A stretch of DNA of 64,000 nt from Aquila chrysaetos chrysaetos (Eukaryota > Chordata > Aves > Accipitriformes > Accipitridae). This document shows, in pieces, positions 63,243 through 64,000 of the stretch. The position numbers and the translations under genes were made by a program. Under the pieces are notes generated by a model that was not told the origin of the DNA, did no database searches, and saw nothing but the letters and a program-made list of their open reading frames with translations. Positions within the stretch are counted from its first letter, which is position 1. The number at the start of each line of letters is the position of its first letter. The stretch lies in the NCBI RefSeq assembly GCF_900496995.4, contig NC_044023.1, positions 21,956,453 through 22,020,452 of the forward strand, given 5' to 3'.

Positions 63243-63360
63243 GGTCTGAGTTTTCCCATGGGTAAAATAAGGATAATAATGCTTCTGTGTTATTTGTAAA
63301 GAGCATTTAGGTCTGCTATTGAGGAGTGCCATGGATTTGTAAGGTATTATTTATTATTTT
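63243..63360 (+). mobile_element. CORE-SINE (MIR-like) 3' part
   Basis: GTCTGAGTTTTCCCATGGGT, then AAAATAAGGATAATAATGCT and TTTGTAAAGAGCATTTAGGT, followed by GTAAGGTATTATTTATTATT. This is the order of the 3' half of MIR-type SINEs (CTCAGTTTCC, then CTGTAAAATGGGGATAATAA, then GTAAAGCGCTT, then a TATTATTATT tail). The tRNA-like 5' half is not recognised. Old, as expected for this family in sauropsids. Confidence 0.7.
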
Positions 63361-64000
63361 CTAGAAATCTCCTGTATCACTGAAGTGTGGCCACCAAAAG
63401 GGTGGAAATATGCTGGGAAGCCATTTTATGCCTACAGTCCTACCTAACACAACCTTTCAGATAAGTGCAAGTCACCTGAAGCAAACCACTGATTTTCCTA
63501 TGTTAAACCTCAAGGGAAAAACAGATAAAGAAACTGTCAGATCCATGGAAGGCATGTGTATCAAAGGCTACTTGTAATTGCATGTGCAGTACTTACATAT
63601 AAATTTTTTGTGTATGTCACAACCTGCTGGACAAATACATACTTTTAGTTCACATCGTCATTGTCGCAAATCCTTAATAGGATGGCATAGATAAGATATT
63701 CTTCCTGGTCTTGGCAATTTAGCGTTTTTGCAAGGTATTTACACGTTTTATATTTTTATTACCACATCAAAAATCACAGCAATGGCTAAGTGAAAAAAAT
63801 CTCCAAAATGTATACATAATCTGTGCTCTAATATTTATATGAAATTCAGTAAACTAGTTTCCCTTTCAAAAATACTGTAGATATCTTTTTGAATATAGGT
63901 GAGATGATACCTGATGAATTTTTATATCCATGCGGTTGAACAAACTTTGTGAGCTTTATTGAAAGCGGATTACCTTACTATCTATGTCTATGGTTCCTGG
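63361..64000. other. Non-coding DNA, no gene seen
   Basis: AT-rich sequence to the end of the window with short frames only and no recognised repeat. Confidence 0.5.

Noticed and set aside
1..64000. tRNA, rRNA, snRNA and endogenous virus genes
   Set aside because: Looked for familiar tRNA, U6, let-7 and miR-9/124 words and retroviral gene or LTR signatures by eye; none found. A covariance-model or profile search could still find diverged ones.

Overview
The window looks like vertebrate nuclear DNA, most likely from a bird. The strongest clue is a CR1 LINE tail at about 39159-39294. It ends in the tandem octamer ATTCTATG, the hallmark 3' end of sauropsid CR1 elements. Further CR1 pieces lie at about 15545-16045, 37086-37260, 59255-59578 and 61335-61420. 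Interspersed repeats are sparse, CpG is depleted outside short GC-rich patches, and the background is AT-rich. This fits a compact bird genome; a crocodilian or turtle cannot be excluded from sequence alone.

I found no protein-coding gene, rRNA or tRNA that I can support. The longest open stretches (up to 178 codons) have no recognisable domain, are scattered on both strands, and several sit in GC-rich patches where stops are rare by chance. The window reads as intergenic or long-intron DNA. There is no prokaryotic organisation (no operons, ribosome binding sites or CRISPR).

Layout. 1-13 kb: AT-rich DNA with a fold-back element (about 3.7 kb), a CpG-island-like patch (5828-6235) and GC-rich patches at 11.1-11.4 and 12.3-12.8 kb. 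13.4-16 kb: an AT-rich low-complexity block, the clearest CpG island (13860-14245), another fold-back remnant and an old CR1 with reverse-transcriptase traces. 16-31 kb: mostly featureless, with a (TA)n tract, an imperfect 45-bp duplication, a GC-rich patch (24430-24810), a well-formed fold-back element (26419-26532) and two GC-rich stretches near 28 and 30 kb. 31-47 kb: short perfect hairpins, a CR1 endonuclease trace, the young CR1 tail, microsatellites and more fold-back remnants. 47-64 kb: a homeodomain-site-rich stretch (about 47.8 kb), G-rich and homopolymer tracts (including 27 consecutive C), two CR1 pieces, a CpG-rich patch (61975-62215) and a CORE-SINE (MIR-like) copy near the end.

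Two points deserve a second look. First, at least four and perhaps seven degraded palindromic fold-back elements appear to belong to an ancient MITE-like repeat group. Second, four CpG-island-like patches have no visible gene and could mark unannotated non-coding transcripts or regulatory elements. I see no evidence for a novel gene system here; possible functions would be regulatory, and these are inference.
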